Below, piece by piece: positions 17,336-26,820 of a stretch of 64,000 bases of DNA (the first letter of the stretch is position 1; the number at the start of each line of letters is the position of its first letter). The notes beneath the pieces were generated by a model that saw only the letters and a list, made by a program, of their open reading frames with translations, had not been told where the DNA came from and searched no databases. The DNA comes from Paenibacillus ginsengihumi DSM 21568 (lineage in GTDB: Bacteria > Bacillota > Bacilli > Paenibacillales > NBRC-103111), in assembly GCF_000380965.1 (NCBI RefSeq), contig NZ_KB905555.1:9338-73337 (forward strand), in the 5' to 3' direction. The position numbers and the translations under genes were made by a program.

Positions 17336-19084
17336 ATGAGGTGGAGCTTGAATAATATTCGCTTGAGAAACAAGATGCTGATCGTCTATTTCTTGTCTGT
17401 CTTTTTGCCGATTTTGCTGACGAACGCCATCTTCTATCAAGTGACGACGGATAATGTGAAGCAGCAGCGGCGGCAAGACATTATGCGGGCGCTGGAACAG
17501 ATCAGCAACGAATTTCAGACGGAGATCGAGGATGCGATCAGCGTCTCGTCCGTTTTTTATTCGGACTATAACTTGAATGCTGTGCTGGAGAGCGATTACG
17601 AGAAGCTGTCCGACTATATTGAAGATTACAACACGTTTATTCGCCGCATTTTGAACAGCTACACCCCTGTCTACACCTCCGTGCAAAGCATCGTCATATA
17701 CGTTGACAATCCGACGATCATTCGCTCCAGCGGCCTCGAACATTTGACAGACGAAGTGCGCGGCAAAGACTGGTACCGGAGATTGCAGGAGACGCCTTCC
17801 CCGTATCCGCTCGTGATGCGGACAGGCGAGGGCGGCTTGCGCGACACGTTCAGCGTCATTCGCAGAATGGACCATTACCGGACCTACCGGGCGAAGGAAA
17901 AAATACTGAAGATCGACATGAAGCTCTCTGAAATCAATCAAATATTCGGCAACCTGAATTTGTCGGGATACCTGTACATGGTTGATGAACGCGGATTAAT
18001 CGAATACTCGACGAATCCGGACATCGCTTGGCAGAGGCAGCATGTCTACTATCAGGATGTGCCGCACTTAGGCGATACCATCCAATTCGAGGTGGACAAT
18101 CCCGCCAATTATCTGGCCGGCTGGCGCATCATCGGAACGATCAACGAGCAGGAAGTGTTCGGGCAAGTGCGGCAGTCCCGCAGCTTCATCGTCTTGCTTG
18201 CGGCGATCAACGTGCTGTTCGCCACGATTGTCATCGCCTGGATCACCCGCTCGATCAACGTGCGCTTGATTCGGTTATTCCGCCACATGAAAAAAGTAAA
18301 AAATCAGCACTTCGTTCCGATCAAGGACGAGGAATATACGGATGAGATCGGTCAGCTGACGAAAGAATTCAACCGGATGACGCTGCGCATCAAAAACTTG
18401 ATCAACGATGTGTACGTCCGCGATTTGCAGAAGAAGGAGCTGGAGCTGCAGCAGCGTAACGCCCAGCTGAATGCGCTGCAAAGTCAGATCAACCCGCATT
18501 TCCTGTTCAATGCGCTGGAGACGATCCGCATGCGCAGCATCATGAAGGATGAGCAGGAGACAGCCCAGATCATTCATAATATGGCTAAAATGCTGCGCAA
18601 TTCGTTTACGTGGACGAGCGATTTCGTAACGGTGCGGCAGGAGCTGGAGCTGATCCGCTGCTTCCTGGAGATTCAGCTGTACCGCTTCAGCGACAAGCTT
18701 CAATATCGCATCGATGTCGACGAGCATGCTTTGCAATGTCTGATCCCGAAAATGTCGTTTTTGCCATTCGTCGAAAACGCCAGCATCCACGGCATTGAAG
18801 CTGCCAAGCAAGGCGGCATGATCGATCTGCGCATTGCCAAAGCGGAGGATAAGCTCGTGTTCGTGCTGCGGGATAACGGCATCGGCATGTCTCCGGAAAC
18901 GCGGCAGACATTGCTTGGCTATCTGCATCGCGATCATGAGATGGGCGAGCGGATCGGCGTGCAAAATGTGGTGTATCGGCTAAAGCTGTACTATCCGGAT
19001 CGCTTTCGGTTCCATATTCAGAGCGAGCCGAATCGGGGCACAACGGTTCAGATCGAAATACCTGCACAGGAAAATGCAGTATAG
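17336..19084 (+). CDS. YesM-type sensor histidine kinase
   Basis: A 582-residue membrane kinase. One transmembrane helix near residues 14-34 and another near 280-300 flank an extracellular cache-like sensor. Then come a HAMP region (RLIRLFRHMKKVKNQ), a coiled coil (KKELELQQRNAQLNALQSQ), the phospho-acceptor H388 in QINPHFLFN, and the ATPase boxes FVENASIHG and DNGIGMSP. GGGAAAGGGG precedes ATG 17336; an upstream in-frame extension lacks an RBS. It senses the sugar or a binding-protein complex and phosphorylates the upstream regulator. Confidence 0.93.
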   Translation: MRWSLNNIRLRNKMLIVYFLSVFLPILLTNAIFYQVTTDNVKQQRRQDIMRALEQISNEFQTEIEDAISVSSVFYSDYNLNAVLESDYEKLSDYIEDYNTFIRRILNSYTPVYTSVQSIVIYVDNPTIIRSSGLEHLTDEVRGKDWYRRLQETPSPYPLVMRTGEGGLRDTFSVIRRMDHYRTYRAKEKILKIDMKLSEINQIFGNLNLSGYLYMVDERGLIEYSTNPDIAWQRQHVYYQDVPHLGDTIQFEVDNPANYLAGWRIIGTINEQEVFGQVRQSRSFIVLLAAINVLFATIVIAWITRSINVRLIRLFRHMKKVKNQHFVPIKDEEYTDEIGQLTKEFNRMTLRIKNLINDVYVRDLQKKELELQQRNAQLNALQSQINPHFLFNALETIRMRSIMKDEQETAQIIHNMAKMLRNSFTWTSDFVTVRQELELIRCFLEIQLYRFSDKLQYRIDVDEHALQCLIPKMSFLPFVENASIHGIEAAKQGGMIDLRIAKAEDKLVFVLRDNGIGMSPETRQTLLGYLHRDHEMGERIGVQNVVYRLKLYYPDRFRFHIQSEPNRGTTVQIEIPAQENAV

Positions 19085-19275
19085 CTCTGCACGGCAGAAG
19101 CTTCAGCGCGGTTTGGCCAGACGGTTTGGCCAGAGTACTTGAGTACGGCATGTTCCGGAGAGAACTCCTATAATTTTTAAAGTCTATTCTTTAGTTTATC
19201 GGGTAAACAAAGTATCGCGGCCATTTTATGATAAAGGTGTCATTCGAATATCGGTGGAAAGGGGTAACAGCTTTC

Positions 19276-20949
19276 ATGTCCAAGAGAATAATGGCACTTA
19301 TCGGTATGGCTGTATTACTGATGGCCTGCTTGCTCGCGGCCTGCACAGGCGACAGCGGCACTTCCGGGAGCGCCGGCCATAGCGGCAGCGACGGCGGAGC
19401 AGCCACACAGCCCGTAACGTTCAAGTACTTTAACTTTCAGAACCGCGCGCAGGATAAGATGGCCAGCGAGACGACCATCGGCAAAATTTTGCAGGAGCAG
19501 ACGGGAGTGGACTTTAAGATCGAGTACCTCGTCGGCGATGCGGAGACCAAATCCGGCGTCATGATGGCAGGCGGCGATTACCCGGACGTCATCGCGCTGG
19601 ACGGTCAATACGAGAAGTTTCTGGATGCGGGCGCTTTGATTCCGTTGGATGATCTGATCGAACAGCACGGCCCGAATATCAAGCGCGTGTACGGCCCTTA
19701 CTTCGACCAGATGCGTCACACGGACGGGAAGATTTATATATTGCCTTACTCGGCCAACCAAGGCTATGTGCCGGACCCGACGATCGGCCAGGGCGCCTTC
19801 TGGATTCAACGTTCCGTGCTGAAGGAATTCGGCTATCCGGTGATCAAGACGTTGGACCAGTACTTTGACCTGATCAGGCGGTATATGGAGAAATATCCGA
19901 CTCACGAAGGCACTGCCCGCATCGGATTCGCGATTTATGCGCCTACGGGCAACTTTTTCACCGTGACGAACGCGTCGAACCATCTGGCCGGATACCCGAA
20001 CGACGGAGACGTCATGATCGATATGAAGACGCATGAAGCGAAGATGTACGCGGCTTCGGAATACGAGAGGCGCTGGCTGAAAGCGCTGAATGAGCTGAAC
20101 GCCGAAAAATTGTTCGACCCGGAGTCATTCACGATGGACAAGGACCAATTTCTGGAGAAAATGACTTCCGGCCGCCTGCTCGGATACTTCGCATACGGCT
20201 GGCAAGTCGGCGAGGCGACCAATACGCTCAAAAATGCCGGCGTCGACGAATTGCGCTATGCGCCGCTGCCGGTTACGTTCGACGAGAGCATCAAGGACCA
20301 ATACGTCGATCCGCCGAGCTTCGTCGCCAACCGCGGCGTCAGCATTTCGGTCAAGGCTCGAGATCCGGTGCGGATTATCCAATATTTTGACAATTTGCTC
20401 AAGGAAGAGAATCAAATTCTCGTGCAATGGGGCGAAGCGGGCGTAACCTATGAAATCGATGAGAAAGGCCGCTTCTACATGACGGAAGAGCAGCTGCGCA
20501 ACCGCAACGACAACCAGTACAAGGAAAAATACGGCTGGATGGATTTTGAATACGGCTGGCCGCGCTATGGCAGCTCCTCCGTCCTCTCAAACGGCAATGC
20601 CTACGGCGTCGGCAGTCAACCGGAAATCGTTCAGATGGACTACACGGAAGGCGATAAGAAAATTTTGGAGGCTTATGGAGCCAAGACGTTCTCGGGATAT
20701 TTCTCGCCGCCGGACGAACGCCCCTGGTATCCGGCATGGAGCTTCACGATCGAGCAGGGCTCGGATGAGCAGCTTCTGAAAAAGCAGGTGGAAGAGCTGC
20801 AGATGAAATATGTGACGCAAATCGTGCTTGCGAACCCGGGCAGCTTCGACAGCCTCTGGAATCAATATGTGGGGGAATTCAGCAAGCTGAATGTCGCCGG
20901 TTACGAGCGGTTCATGACCGAAGAGGTGAAGAAGCGTCTCTCGCGATGA
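19276..20949 (+). CDS. LplA-type extracellular sugar-binding lipoprotein
   Basis: A 557-residue binding lipoprotein with a lipobox LAAC (cysteine near residue 24) followed by a Gly/Ser-rich linker. Its size, larger than the family 1 binding proteins at 3386 and 31870, and its pairing with two permeases fit the LplA group of oligosaccharide-binding proteins. The ATG at 19276 follows GGAAAGGGGTAACAG. It heads a three-gene transporter set directly after the YesM/YesN pair. Confidence 0.92.
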   Translation: MSKRIMALIGMAVLLMACLLAACTGDSGTSGSAGHSGSDGGAATQPVTFKYFNFQNRAQDKMASETTIGKILQEQTGVDFKIEYLVGDAETKSGVMMAGGDYPDVIALDGQYEKFLDAGALIPLDDLIEQHGPNIKRVYGPYFDQMRHTDGKIYILPYSANQGYVPDPTIGQGAFWIQRSVLKEFGYPVIKTLDQYFDLIRRYMEKYPTHEGTARIGFAIYAPTGNFFTVTNASNHLAGYPNDGDVMIDMKTHEAKMYAASEYERRWLKALNELNAEKLFDPESFTMDKDQFLEKMTSGRLLGYFAYGWQVGEATNTLKNAGVDELRYAPLPVTFDESIKDQYVDPPSFVANRGVSISVKARDPVRIIQYFDNLLKEENQILVQWGEAGVTYEIDEKGRFYMTEEQLRNRNDNQYKEKYGWMDFEYGWPRYGSSSVLSNGNAYGVGSQPEIVQMDYTEGDKKILEAYGAKTFSGYFSPPDERPWYPAWSFTIEQGSDEQLLKKQVEELQMKYVTQIVLANPGSFDSLWNQYVGEFSKLNVAGYERFMTEEVKKRLSR

Positions 20950-21072
20950 TGCGAATGGATTCAGCGGAAAGAGGTCGGGCTCGTTTTCCGGGCTCGCCTT
21001 TTTCTCGTTCGGCCCTGAACCTTCGCCGACGACTTCGTCGAATGATAAGAAATAAAGAAAGGAGTCATCGTC

Positions 21073-22038
21073 ATGGCCCGGCCAACGAAAGATTTGCCCT
21101 TGAGTTCGACCGGACTTGCCGCGTCGAGCGAGAAGACGTTCCTTCAAAAGCTGCGCAATCAGAAAGCACTGCTTGTTATGTCGCTCCCTTTTTTGGTCTG
21201 GCTGTTCATCTTCAAATATATGCCGCTTTGGGGCTGGACGATGGCGTTTCAGGACTACAAGATCGCAAGAAGCTTCGCGGAGCAGCAATGGATTGGTCTT
21301 GCGACCTTCCGGAAAATGCTCACAGACGATTACTTCTGGCTCGTGCTGCGCAATACGATTGTCATGAGCTTCATTCAGATTGTGCTGGGCTTCGTTACGG
21401 CGATCACATTGGCCATCTTGTTGAATGAGTTGAGAAACCTCGTATTCAAACGGGTTGTACAGACGATCAGTTATTTGCCGCATTTTATCAGCTGGGTCGT
21501 GGCGGCGAATATCGTGACGACGGTGCTCGCTGCGGAAGGGATTGTCAATGAAGTGTTGCTGCGGCTGGGACTGCTCGATTCTCCGATATTATGGCTCTTG
21601 AAAGGCGAATATTTCTGGGGAATCTTCGGCGCAGCGATCACATGGAAGGAGCTCGGCTGGAATACGATTATTTATTTGGCCGCGATTACGATGATCGACC
21701 CGTCGCTGTATGAAGCTGCGGAAATGGACGGTGCGAGCCGGTGGCGGAAAATTTGGCACATCACCTTGCCGGGCATGCGTTCTGTAATCGTCATTCTGTT
21801 GATCATGAACCTCGGCTACATCATCGAGTCCGGATTCGAGCCGCAATATTTGCTGCGCAATGGGACGAACAAAGACTTTTCGGAAAACCTGGACATCTAT
21901 GTGCTGGACTACGGGATGAAAATGGCCGATTACTCCTTGTCGACAGCGGCGAGCATGTTCAAGACGATCGTCAGCTTCATCTTCCTGTTCTCGGCCAACG
22001 CGATTGCGAAACGGCTCGGCGAAAGCCGCTTGTTCTAA
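21073..22038 (+). CDS. LplB-type ABC sugar permease
   Basis: A 321-residue inner-membrane permease with six predicted helices starting near residue 37. The cytoplasmic EAA loop reads YEAAEMDGASRWRKIWHITLPGM, which contacts the ATPase. GAAAGGAGTC precedes the ATG. It forms the channel with the permease 14 bases downstream. No ATPase gene is present in the locus, as usual for Lpl systems that share the MsmX ATPase. Confidence 0.93.
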   Translation: MARPTKDLPLSSTGLAASSEKTFLQKLRNQKALLVMSLPFLVWLFIFKYMPLWGWTMAFQDYKIARSFAEQQWIGLATFRKMLTDDYFWLVLRNTIVMSFIQIVLGFVTAITLAILLNELRNLVFKRVVQTISYLPHFISWVVAANIVTTVLAAEGIVNEVLLRLGLLDSPILWLLKGEYFWGIFGAAITWKELGWNTIIYLAAITMIDPSLYEAAEMDGASRWRKIWHITLPGMRSVIVILLIMNLGYIIESGFEPQYLLRNGTNKDFSENLDIYVLDYGMKMADYSLSTAASMFKTIVSFIFLFSANAIAKRLGESRLF

Positions 22039-22052
22039 GGAGGCAGATAAGC

Positions 22053-22946
22053 ATGGCATGGAAAAAACGTTTCAGCCTGTTCGATACGATCAATATTGCG
22101 CTGATGCTGTGTCTGATTGTCGTCACTTTGTATCCGTTCCTCAACCTGCTCGCCGTCTCCCTGAACGATTCCGCCGATGCGATGCGCGGCGGGATCAAGC
22201 TGTGGCCGCGAGAATTCACCTTGGACAATTACGCTTATGTTTTCTCGTTTTCCAACGTCGGCCACGCTACGATGATCTCGGCGCTGCGCGCGCTCATCGG
22301 CACGGTGACCTCCGTCTTCTGCACCGCCATGCTGGCGTACACCGTATCGCGCAAGGAGTATGTGCTCAGAAAATTCGTCACGCTGGCGTTCATCATCACG
22401 ATGTATATTAACGGCGGTCTGATCCCGACATATCTGCTGATTCGCGATCTGAATCTGCTGAACAGCTTCTGGGTGTATATTTTGCCTGGCGTGATCAGCG
22501 TGTTCAATATGATCGTCATTCGCTCTTTCATTGAAGGCTTGCCCGAAGGCGTGATCGAATCGGCGAAGATCGACGGCGCGGGCGATTTCAGCGTCTTCTT
22601 CCGGATCATTCTGCCGCTGACCGTACCGGCCCTTGCCACCGTATCGCTGTTCGTGGCTGTCGGTCAATGGAACTCCTGGTTTGACGTGTTTCTGTATACG
22701 TCGTCCCGTCTGGATCTAAGCACCCTGCAGTATGAGCTGCAAAAAGTGCTGCATTCGACCAGCACCAATGCGGCGGCCACGGCCGCGGACGCGTTTGCGC
22801 AAGCCCAGGGCGGGGGCCCGAACGTAACGCCGACGACGATTCGCGCGACGATGACGATCGTGGCCAGCGTCCCGATCATCATGGTGTATCCGTTCCTGCA
22901 GAAATATTTTGTCAAGGGGATGACGCTTGGCGGTGTCAAAGAATAG
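22053..22946 (+). CDS. LplC/YtcP-type ABC sugar permease
   Basis: A 297-residue permease of the MalG/CUT1 group. Six helices are visible from residue 13 on, with the conserved VSLNDSADA start and the EAA loop ESAKIDGAGDFSVFFRIILPLTVP. It ends in KGMTLGGVKE, the standard C-terminus of this family. AAGGAGGCAGATAAGC before the ATG at 22053 fixes the start, 14 bases after the LplB-like stop. Confidence 0.93.
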   Translation: MAWKKRFSLFDTINIALMLCLIVVTLYPFLNLLAVSLNDSADAMRGGIKLWPREFTLDNYAYVFSFSNVGHATMISALRALIGTVTSVFCTAMLAYTVSRKEYVLRKFVTLAFIITMYINGGLIPTYLLIRDLNLLNSFWVYILPGVISVFNMIVIRSFIEGLPEGVIESAKIDGAGDFSVFFRIILPLTVPALATVSLFVAVGQWNSWFDVFLYTSSRLDLSTLQYELQKVLHSTSTNAAATAADAFAQAQGGGPNVTPTTIRATMTIVASVPIIMVYPFLQKYFVKGMTLGGVKE

Positions 22947-23210
22947 GGAGCACATGTTCTCGAAGGACTCAATCATCAATAAAGCCTGAGTGATCCTAAA
23001 CTTCACCAAGGAAATCTGCATCTAAATAATACAGGTATTTCCATTCCTTGTTGGATGCATCGGTGAAACAAACCGTCATTTATCATTTTCAGAACGATCC
23101 ATTGGTGTCAGGTGAATATTTGTTCACGACAACGGACCATAGCCGGTTTGCCCAACTAAGCCAAGAACTGATCGGGAGAGAGAAGGCACTCACGAAAAGC
23201 GCCTTCTCCT

Positions 23211-23384
23211 AAAGGCTTCCGCGCCATTCGTCTTTGTTTGGAGCAGAAGGAGCTTTTCCGCATTCAACTGCGGGCATTGCTCCGTGCCAGTGTATACGGG
23301 CCGCTGCGAATGATGTTCCCGATGATTGCGACGCTGGAAAAATTTCGCATGGCCAAAGCGCTTGAGAAGCAAACTGCGCAGTGA
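23211..23384 (+). pseudogene. Remnant of PTS enzyme I (ptsI)
   Basis: 57 residues starting [23 protein letters not shown] and continuing [26 protein letters not shown] match the conserved PEP-binding barrel region of phosphoenolpyruvate-protein phosphotransferase. A stop follows at 23382-23384. Neither the N-terminal His domain nor the C-terminal third is present nearby. It lies in a 900-base stretch (22947-23851) between the permease and the MerR gene. The rest of that stretch shows only short open frames that I do not recognise. Confidence 0.8.
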
Positions 23385-23770
23385 ACTCATAGACGAAAGC
23401 CCAAGAGATGTCGTCCAGATCGAACGGCAGCCGTTACGCTTTATTTGCCTTTGACCGGGTTATCCGCATGATAGAACAGATCAAGGCGAAGGAAGACGGA
23501 CAAGGTGGTGGCGTTTGCCTCGACAGGGGGCGGGAAGGCCGATTCGCCGCTGGACAAAAAATGAAAAGCTTTCGGCGGCATCGGTCCGCTTCGATCCAGG
23601 GACGATTTAGTCCCGCCTCTTTCGCCCACAGGAAGCGGGATGATGGATGCCATATCATGAAACAGGCTCATAGATTCACTCCTTGTCATCTCATCTATAC
23701 ATAGGCGCAGCGGAATGACGAATGGTTCCAGAATCGGAGAGAATGAATAAGGCTGCATTTTTTTTTGCGC

Positions 23771-23798
23771 TTGCACCTCCACCTGCTGTAGGTATTAT
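23771..23798 (+). promoter_or_regulatory. Candidate MerR-type promoter/operator
   Basis: TTGCAC at 23771-23776 and TATTAT at 23793-23798 with 16-base spacing. An ACCT-N5-AGGT dyad lies in the spacer, where MerR-type activators bind. It is followed by two ATTGCA repeats before the RBS. It is probably the autoregulated promoter of the next gene. Confidence 0.35.
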
Positions 23799-23851
23799 GA
23801 TGAGATTGCAGTCGCGATTGCAAATCTATTTCCTGGAGGTTTAATATAAGC

Positions 23852-24640
23852 ATGACGGAGGAAAAAACGTATTCGATCGGCGATTTTTCGCAAAAGACGG
23901 GCGTGCCGATCCGCACGCTGCATTATTACGACGAAATCGGGCTGCTGAAGCCCAGGAAGCATCCGGTTTCCGGACATCGCATGTATAATGAGAAGGATGT
24001 ACTCGATCTGCACAAAATTGTAAGCCTGAAATTTTTGGGATGCAGCCTGGAGCAGATCAAGGAGCTGATCGCGCACGCCGAGTTCGATGTCAGCTTGAAT
24101 AAGACGCTGCTGGCGCGCAAGCAGGCGTTGACCGAGGAAAAGGAGCGCATCGAGCAATCGCTGCAGGCGATCGACCGGACGATGCTGCTGCTGGAAAAAG
24201 AAGGGGCGGTCGACAGCCATGTGCTGATGAGCCTGATCAACAACATGCAGACGGAAAAAACGCAGCGCGAATGGCTGGAAGCGAAAACGCCCAAAGAGAT
24301 CGTCGACCGGCTGTTCAACAAGTCGGAGGAGGAAAAAATCGAGCTGGATATCGCCTTCATCCAATTGACCAAAGAAGTGAAGCGATTGATGGGAAGGCCG
24401 GCCAGCGACCCGGAGGTTCTGGCGCTGGTTGAACAGTTTATGCAAGCGACGATCGAGTTCGTCGGCGAAGACGCCATGTACGCGATGGGCGAAATGGACA
24501 CGAGCGAAGCCGAAGAGCTGGCCGCGAAGGTGCCTTCGCCCTATACGAAGGAAGAGGAAGCTTGGTTGAACGCGGCGATGGAATATTATATGGTGCACAA
24601 CGGCATGATGGACCCGGAGACGCCGGCCGACCCGTCGTAA
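23852..24640 (+). CDS. MerR family regulator with TipAS-like domain
   Basis: A 262-residue regulator. The winged helix is at residues 6-75 (YSIGDFSQKTGVPIRTLHYYDEIGLLKP), the dimerising coiled coil at about 80-125 and a TipAS/antibiotic-recognition-type domain at about 140-255. Proteins of this type bind a drug or small molecule and activate their own promoter by untwisting the spacer. CTGGAGG precedes the ATG. No efflux pump or other obvious target is next to it. Confidence 0.92.
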   Translation: MTEEKTYSIGDFSQKTGVPIRTLHYYDEIGLLKPRKHPVSGHRMYNEKDVLDLHKIVSLKFLGCSLEQIKELIAHAEFDVSLNKTLLARKQALTEEKERIEQSLQAIDRTMLLLEKEGAVDSHVLMSLINNMQTEKTQREWLEAKTPKEIVDRLFNKSEEEKIELDIAFIQLTKEVKRLMGRPASDPEVLALVEQFMQATIEFVGEDAMYAMGEMDTSEAEELAAKVPSPYTKEEEAWLNAAMEYYMVHNGMMDPETPADPS

Positions 24641-24883
24641 CGGGCAAGCGGGTTCGCAAGCGGCGAATCGACAGGAGCAGGCAGCGCCGCCGCGGAAGTC
24701 GTTGGCGGCCGCTTGGATCGGCCGGACCGCTGTGCACTCCTGCGGCTCTGCGGCGCATCAGGGAGGACAGACGCCGATGACGGACTCAGCCTTCGTGAAA
24801 CGGTTGGCACCTTCGGTATCGACGCCGCTTTCGATGTATTGATGAAATTCAATATAATGGAATGAGAAAAAAGGAGGCTTTGG

Positions 24884-25468
24884 ATGCGGAAACTGGTGTT
24901 TTTTCTTGGCGCGGCCGGGGCGGGCAAGACGACGCTGGCCAAGGCGCTGGCCGGCCGACGCAGAGCGGCGCTATTTGATATGGACACGCTGCTGCGGCCT
25001 GCGGCCGAAGCGGTCATGACAATGGCCGGCCTGGACCCGAGCGACCGCGATTCGGACGATTACAAGCGGCTGTGCCGGGATTTGGGCTATCGCATCACGA
25101 TGGATGCGGCGCTGGAAAATATTGCGATCGGCATGGACGCTTATGTCATCGGTCCGTTCACGAAGGAGACGGACGATCCGACGTGGCTGGAGCGGGAGCT
25201 CGGGCGCATCGGCGCAACGCTGCGGGACGTGGACGTGAAGGTGCTGTTCGTCACCTTGCAAGGCGAAAGCAAGTACCGCGAGCGCATCGAGGCGCGGCAA
25301 TCGCCGCTGGATGCGTGGAAGCTGGAGCATTGGGAGCGATTCCGCCGCTCGCTTGCGCCAAGAGAGATTCGCTGGCCGCTGCCGCCCGGGGCGGTCGCAT
25401 ACTTCGACAATTCCGGACCGCTGACGGACGATAAGCTGGAGCAGGCCGAGCGCTTGCTATACGGATGA
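24884..25468 (+). CDS. P-loop kinase-like ATPase
   Basis: A 194-residue single-domain P-loop NTPase: Walker A GAAGAGKTT at residues 9-17, an acidic FDMDTLL at 31-37 and a lid-like Arg-rich segment (KYRERIEARQ). The shape resembles small-molecule kinases of the AAA_33/zeta-toxin/shikimate kinase type. No specific substrate is evident and no antitoxin-like partner is adjacent. AAAGGAGGC precedes the ATG. Confidence 0.85.
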   Translation: MRKLVFFLGAAGAGKTTLAKALAGRRRAALFDMDTLLRPAAEAVMTMAGLDPSDRDSDDYKRLCRDLGYRITMDAALENIAIGMDAYVIGPFTKETDDPTWLERELGRIGATLRDVDVKVLFVTLQGESKYRERIEARQSPLDAWKLEHWERFRRSLAPREIRWPLPPGAVAYFDNSGPLTDDKLEQAERLLYG

Positions 25469-25633
25469 AGCTCGCGGCTGCCGGCGACAGCTGCCGGGCG
25501 GAGCGCTTGAGCCGGCCGCGGCCAAAGCGGCCATCAGGCCGTATATCCGGCTTTCGGCATTGTCGGCTTGACATCGCCGAAAACTCGCGATAACGTGGAA
25601 ACAAACGAAATAGCGCGGGGGAGCAGGAGTGTC

Positions 25634-26638
25634 ATGGTAACGAGAGACGATGTCGCCAAGCACGCTGGGGTGTCCGTTGCAGTCGTATCCTACGTGATCA
25701 ACAATAAAGCGATAGTGAAAGAAGAAACGCGGCAAAAGGTGCTGCGCTCCATCGAGGCGTTGGGCTACAACCCGAACCTGGCGGCGCGCAGCCTCAAGAC
25801 GAAGCGGACGAACCAATACGGCGTCTTGTTCAACAATTTGGGCAACCCGTTCGAGACGGGCATCTCGCTCGGCCTGGAAGAGAAGGCGCGGGAGCTGGGC
25901 CAATCGCTCATTTTTCAGACGTTTTTGCGCGCAGAAGAAGAGAAGCTGAAGACGATCTTTATGGGCCGGACGGACGGACTCATCCTGCTTGGCCAAAGCT
26001 TGCAGGAGACGACGGTTCAATATTTCGGCAAGCTGGGGCTGCCCGTCTATTCGATTACGACCCCGGTTCATGCCCATCCGTCCGTCCGCTGCATAGATAT
26101 CGACTGGTACAAGGCGATGACGGACTTGCTGCGGCATTTGAAGGAGCTCGGCCATACGCGCATCGCTTTCATGGGCAATGCGAACGCGGAGCACCCTCAT
26201 CATGTCCGCTATTTGCAATTTCGGCGGGCGCTGGAGGCGCTCGGGCTCTCCTTCGATCCGGCATCGCTGATGCAGGCGGACGGGCGGCTCGAATCGGCTT
26301 ACGGGGTCATGAAGAGTCATCTCGCCGACACTTCCCGGCTGGCGTTCAGCGCGATCGTATGCGCCAACGACCTGATGGCGATCGGCGTGTTGTCCGCGTG
26401 CAAAGACCGCGGCCTGGCCGTTCCCCGCGATCTGTCTGTCGCCGGGTGCGAGAATATTTTGATGGCTTCCCATACGACGCCATCGCTGACGACGATCCAT
26501 TATCCGCGCAGGGAGAGCGGCTTCCTGGCCGTCGAGTGCATATTGCGGCGCGAAGGCGGCGATGCCGCTCAAGAGGCGGCAGAGCATCTGGAGCACAAGC
26601 TGATCGTCAGGGAATCGACCGGCGAGTGCCGGGCTTAA
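25634..26638 (+). CDS. LacI family transcriptional regulator
   Basis: A 334-residue repressor. The N-terminal DNA-binding domain (residues 3-50, TRDDVAKHAGVSVAVVSYVINN) includes the hinge LAARSLKTKRTNQYGV, and a periplasmic-binding-protein-like effector domain occupies about 60-330. The ATG at 25634 follows GGGGAGCAGGAG and starts the canonical domain; a longer in-frame extension has no RBS. The effector is probably a sugar, but no metabolic genes flank it. A terminator follows immediately. Confidence 0.93.
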   Translation: MVTRDDVAKHAGVSVAVVSYVINNKAIVKEETRQKVLRSIEALGYNPNLAARSLKTKRTNQYGVLFNNLGNPFETGISLGLEEKARELGQSLIFQTFLRAEEEKLKTIFMGRTDGLILLGQSLQETTVQYFGKLGLPVYSITTPVHAHPSVRCIDIDWYKAMTDLLRHLKELGHTRIAFMGNANAEHPHHVRYLQFRRALEALGLSFDPASLMQADGRLESAYGVMKSHLADTSRLAFSAIVCANDLMAIGVLSACKDRGLAVPRDLSVAGCENILMASHTTPSLTTIHYPRRESGFLAVECILRREGGDAAQEAAEHLEHKLIVRESTGECRA

Positions 26639-26656
26639 TCCAATGACGCCTCTCTC

Positions 26657-26700
26657 GGAGAGCTGAAGCCGCTCATGGCGAACGCTCTCCCTTTTATTTT
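26657..26700 (+). terminator. Rho-independent terminator
   Basis: GGAGAGC pairs with GCTCTCC, with an inner GCC/GGC pairing, then CTTTTATTTT. It ends the lacI-type gene. Confidence 0.75.
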
Positions 26701-26820
26701 GACGCGAGGCTTTGGGGCCCTTTCTATGGTATAATTTTGGAAACAGCCGGCAGACCGGCGCCGCGTTGAACGAAGGAGCGGACGAGCCGGCCCGCACATT
26801 CGGAGGAGCGATCGAACGTT

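Noticed and set aside
21741-22052. In-frame extension upstream of the second Lpl-type permease
   Set aside because: It lies inside the first permease gene; GGAGG before 22053 sets the start.
23441-23782. Minus-strand open frame of 113 codons near the ptsI remnant
   Set aside because: No RBS, no recognisable domain, and it lies in a decayed region.
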